From the NCBI GenBank assembly GCA_029777145.1, contig JAKOSS010000057.1:1-5626 (forward strand): a stretch of DNA of 5,626 bases, written 5' to 3'. Of the stretch, positions 4,907 through 5,626 are shown in pieces. Position numbers and translations under genes: made by a program. How positions within the stretch are numbered: the stretch's first letter is position 1; each line of letters begins with the position of its first letter. Below the pieces are notes generated by a model, which saw only the letters and a program-made list of their open reading frames with translations, was not told the origin of the DNA and did not search any database. The stretch comes from Acidobacteriota bacterium. GTDB taxonomy: Bacteria > Acidobacteriota > Blastocatellia > Pyrinomonadales > Pyrinomonadaceae.

Positions 4907-5626
4907 ATGGACTTAACCGTTCTCGGTTCCGGCAGTTCGGTTCCGCACAAGGATCGTTCGAGCTCGGCATACTGGCTGGAAACACGATCCGGCTCGATTC
5001 TCATCGACTGCGCGCCGTCAGCAATCCATCGCATGGCACAGGAAGGTCTCGACTGGCCGAATCTCGACGCGATCTGGATCTCGCATTTTCATCTCGATCA
5101 CATCGGCGGACTTTTTCCGTTTCTGTTCTCGACAAAATACGCGCCGCAAACGCAGGATCGGACCAAACCGCTGAAGATCTTCGGTCCGGTTGGCCTTGTC
5201 CGATTATGCGAGTCGGTCGATTCGGCGAACAATTACCGACTCGCCGCGCAACCGTTCCCGCTTGAGTTCGTTGAGGTTCATCCGCTCGAAGATTTCGAGT
5301 TTCTGCCCGACATTACCGGCGTCGGGCTCGATACGCCGCACACGCCGGAGAGCATGGCGATCAGGATCACGAACGGCGATCGTTCGATGGTTTACTCGTC
5401 GGACACGGGATTCACGAAGGCGTTTGCGACGTTCGCGAAGGATACGGATCTGCTGATCGTCGAGTGCTCATTCATCAAGAACAAACCGGTCGACTCGCAC
5501 CTCGAGCTTGCGGAGGTCGAATATCTCGTCCGGCACGCGAAACCGAAACGGGCGATGCTGACCCATTTCTATCCGGAATGGGACGACGTGAATTTTGAAG
5601 AAATTGCGGGAATGGAACTGATCGAG
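4907..5626 (+). CDS. Metallo-beta-lactamase superfamily hydrolase, RNase Z-like, 3' end cut off
   Basis: 240 codons are open to the window edge. The N-terminus MDLTVLGSGSSVPHKDRSSS matches the RNase Z/arylsulfatase-like branch of the fold (TxLGxGxxxP). The metal-binding motif HFHLDH is at residues 60-65 (His60, His62, Asp64, His65). Further likely ligands are His145 (TPHTPES), Asp166 (YSSDTG) and His220 (LTHFYPEW); His198 in DSHLELAEVEYL corresponds to the conserved His of RNase Z-like enzymes. The active site therefore looks complete, and only a short tail should be missing. It could act as tRNA 3' endonuclease or, more likely given sequence variety in this branch, on another phosphodiester or ester; I cannot tell. 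No signal peptide is visible. No Shine-Dalgarno sequence precedes ATG 4907. Confidence 0.88.
   Translation, partial: MDLTVLGSGSSVPHKDRSSSAYWLETRSGSILIDCAPSAIHRMAQEGLDWPNLDAIWISHFHLDHIGGLFPFLFSTKYAPQTQDRTKPLKIFGPVGLVRLCESVDSANNYRLAAQPFPLEFVEVHPLEDFEFLPDITGVGLDTPHTPESMAIRITNGDRSMVYSSDTGFTKAFATFAKDTDLLIVECSFIKNKPVDSHLELAEVEYLVRHAKPKRAMLTHFYPEWDDVNFEEIAGMELIE

Overview
The window reads as a piece of an Acidobacteriota chromosome, most like Blastocatellia/Pyrinomonadaceae. This is inferred from mid-GC coding sequence, an extracytoplasmic-function (ECF)-type sigma factor with a large membrane anti-sigma protein, and gene gaps packed with 9-bp GGGGAAGTT-type arrays and CCGCCTGC-GTCA-GCGGGCGG hairpins. 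I could not confirm the taxonomy by search. All genes lie on the + strand; no convincing minus-strand gene, tRNA, rRNA, CRISPR array or transposase was found.

Layout: (1) 3-254, C-terminal end of a PQQ-type glucose/sorbosone dehydrogenase. (2) 253-621, a repeat island: twelve 9-bp G-rich units, four 31-bp units each carrying a hairpin, then ten units of the same 9-mer family in inverted orientation. (3) 634-1662, an alpha/beta hydrolase. (4) 1679-2359, a HigB2/HigA2-type toxin-antitoxin pair with its own likely promoter and overlapping genes. (5) 2486-3394, an ECF-like sigma-70 factor. (6) 3395-3712, a second repeat island with the same 9-mer and hairpin families in the same order, followed by a purine-rich and then a pyrimidine-rich tract. 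(7) 3713-4780, a membrane-anchored zinc-type anti-sigma protein, the likely partner of the sigma factor. (8) 4781-4906, an AT-rich gap dominated by a roughly 32-bp imperfect inverted repeat. (9) 4907-5626, an RNase Z-like metallo-beta-lactamase hydrolase, cut by the window end.

Functionally, the sigma/anti-sigma pair is probably a transmembrane signalling module: the anti-sigma N-terminus would hold the sigma factor and its external C-terminal domain would sense or bind something. The HigBA pair is a self-contained accessory module between the hydrolase and the sigma gene. The hydrolase, sugar dehydrogenase and metallohydrolase show no clear pathway link to each other.

The most unusual content is the intergenic repeat system. 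Two repeat families occur together in the same order at two loci. Several hairpin variants keep RNA pairing through G-U changes, the first array has strong G-quadruplex potential, and one island separates a sigma gene from its presumed anti-sigma gene. In addition, no start codon here has a clear Shine-Dalgarno sequence, and two predicted promoters place the transcription start at or next to the start codon, suggesting leaderless mRNAs.
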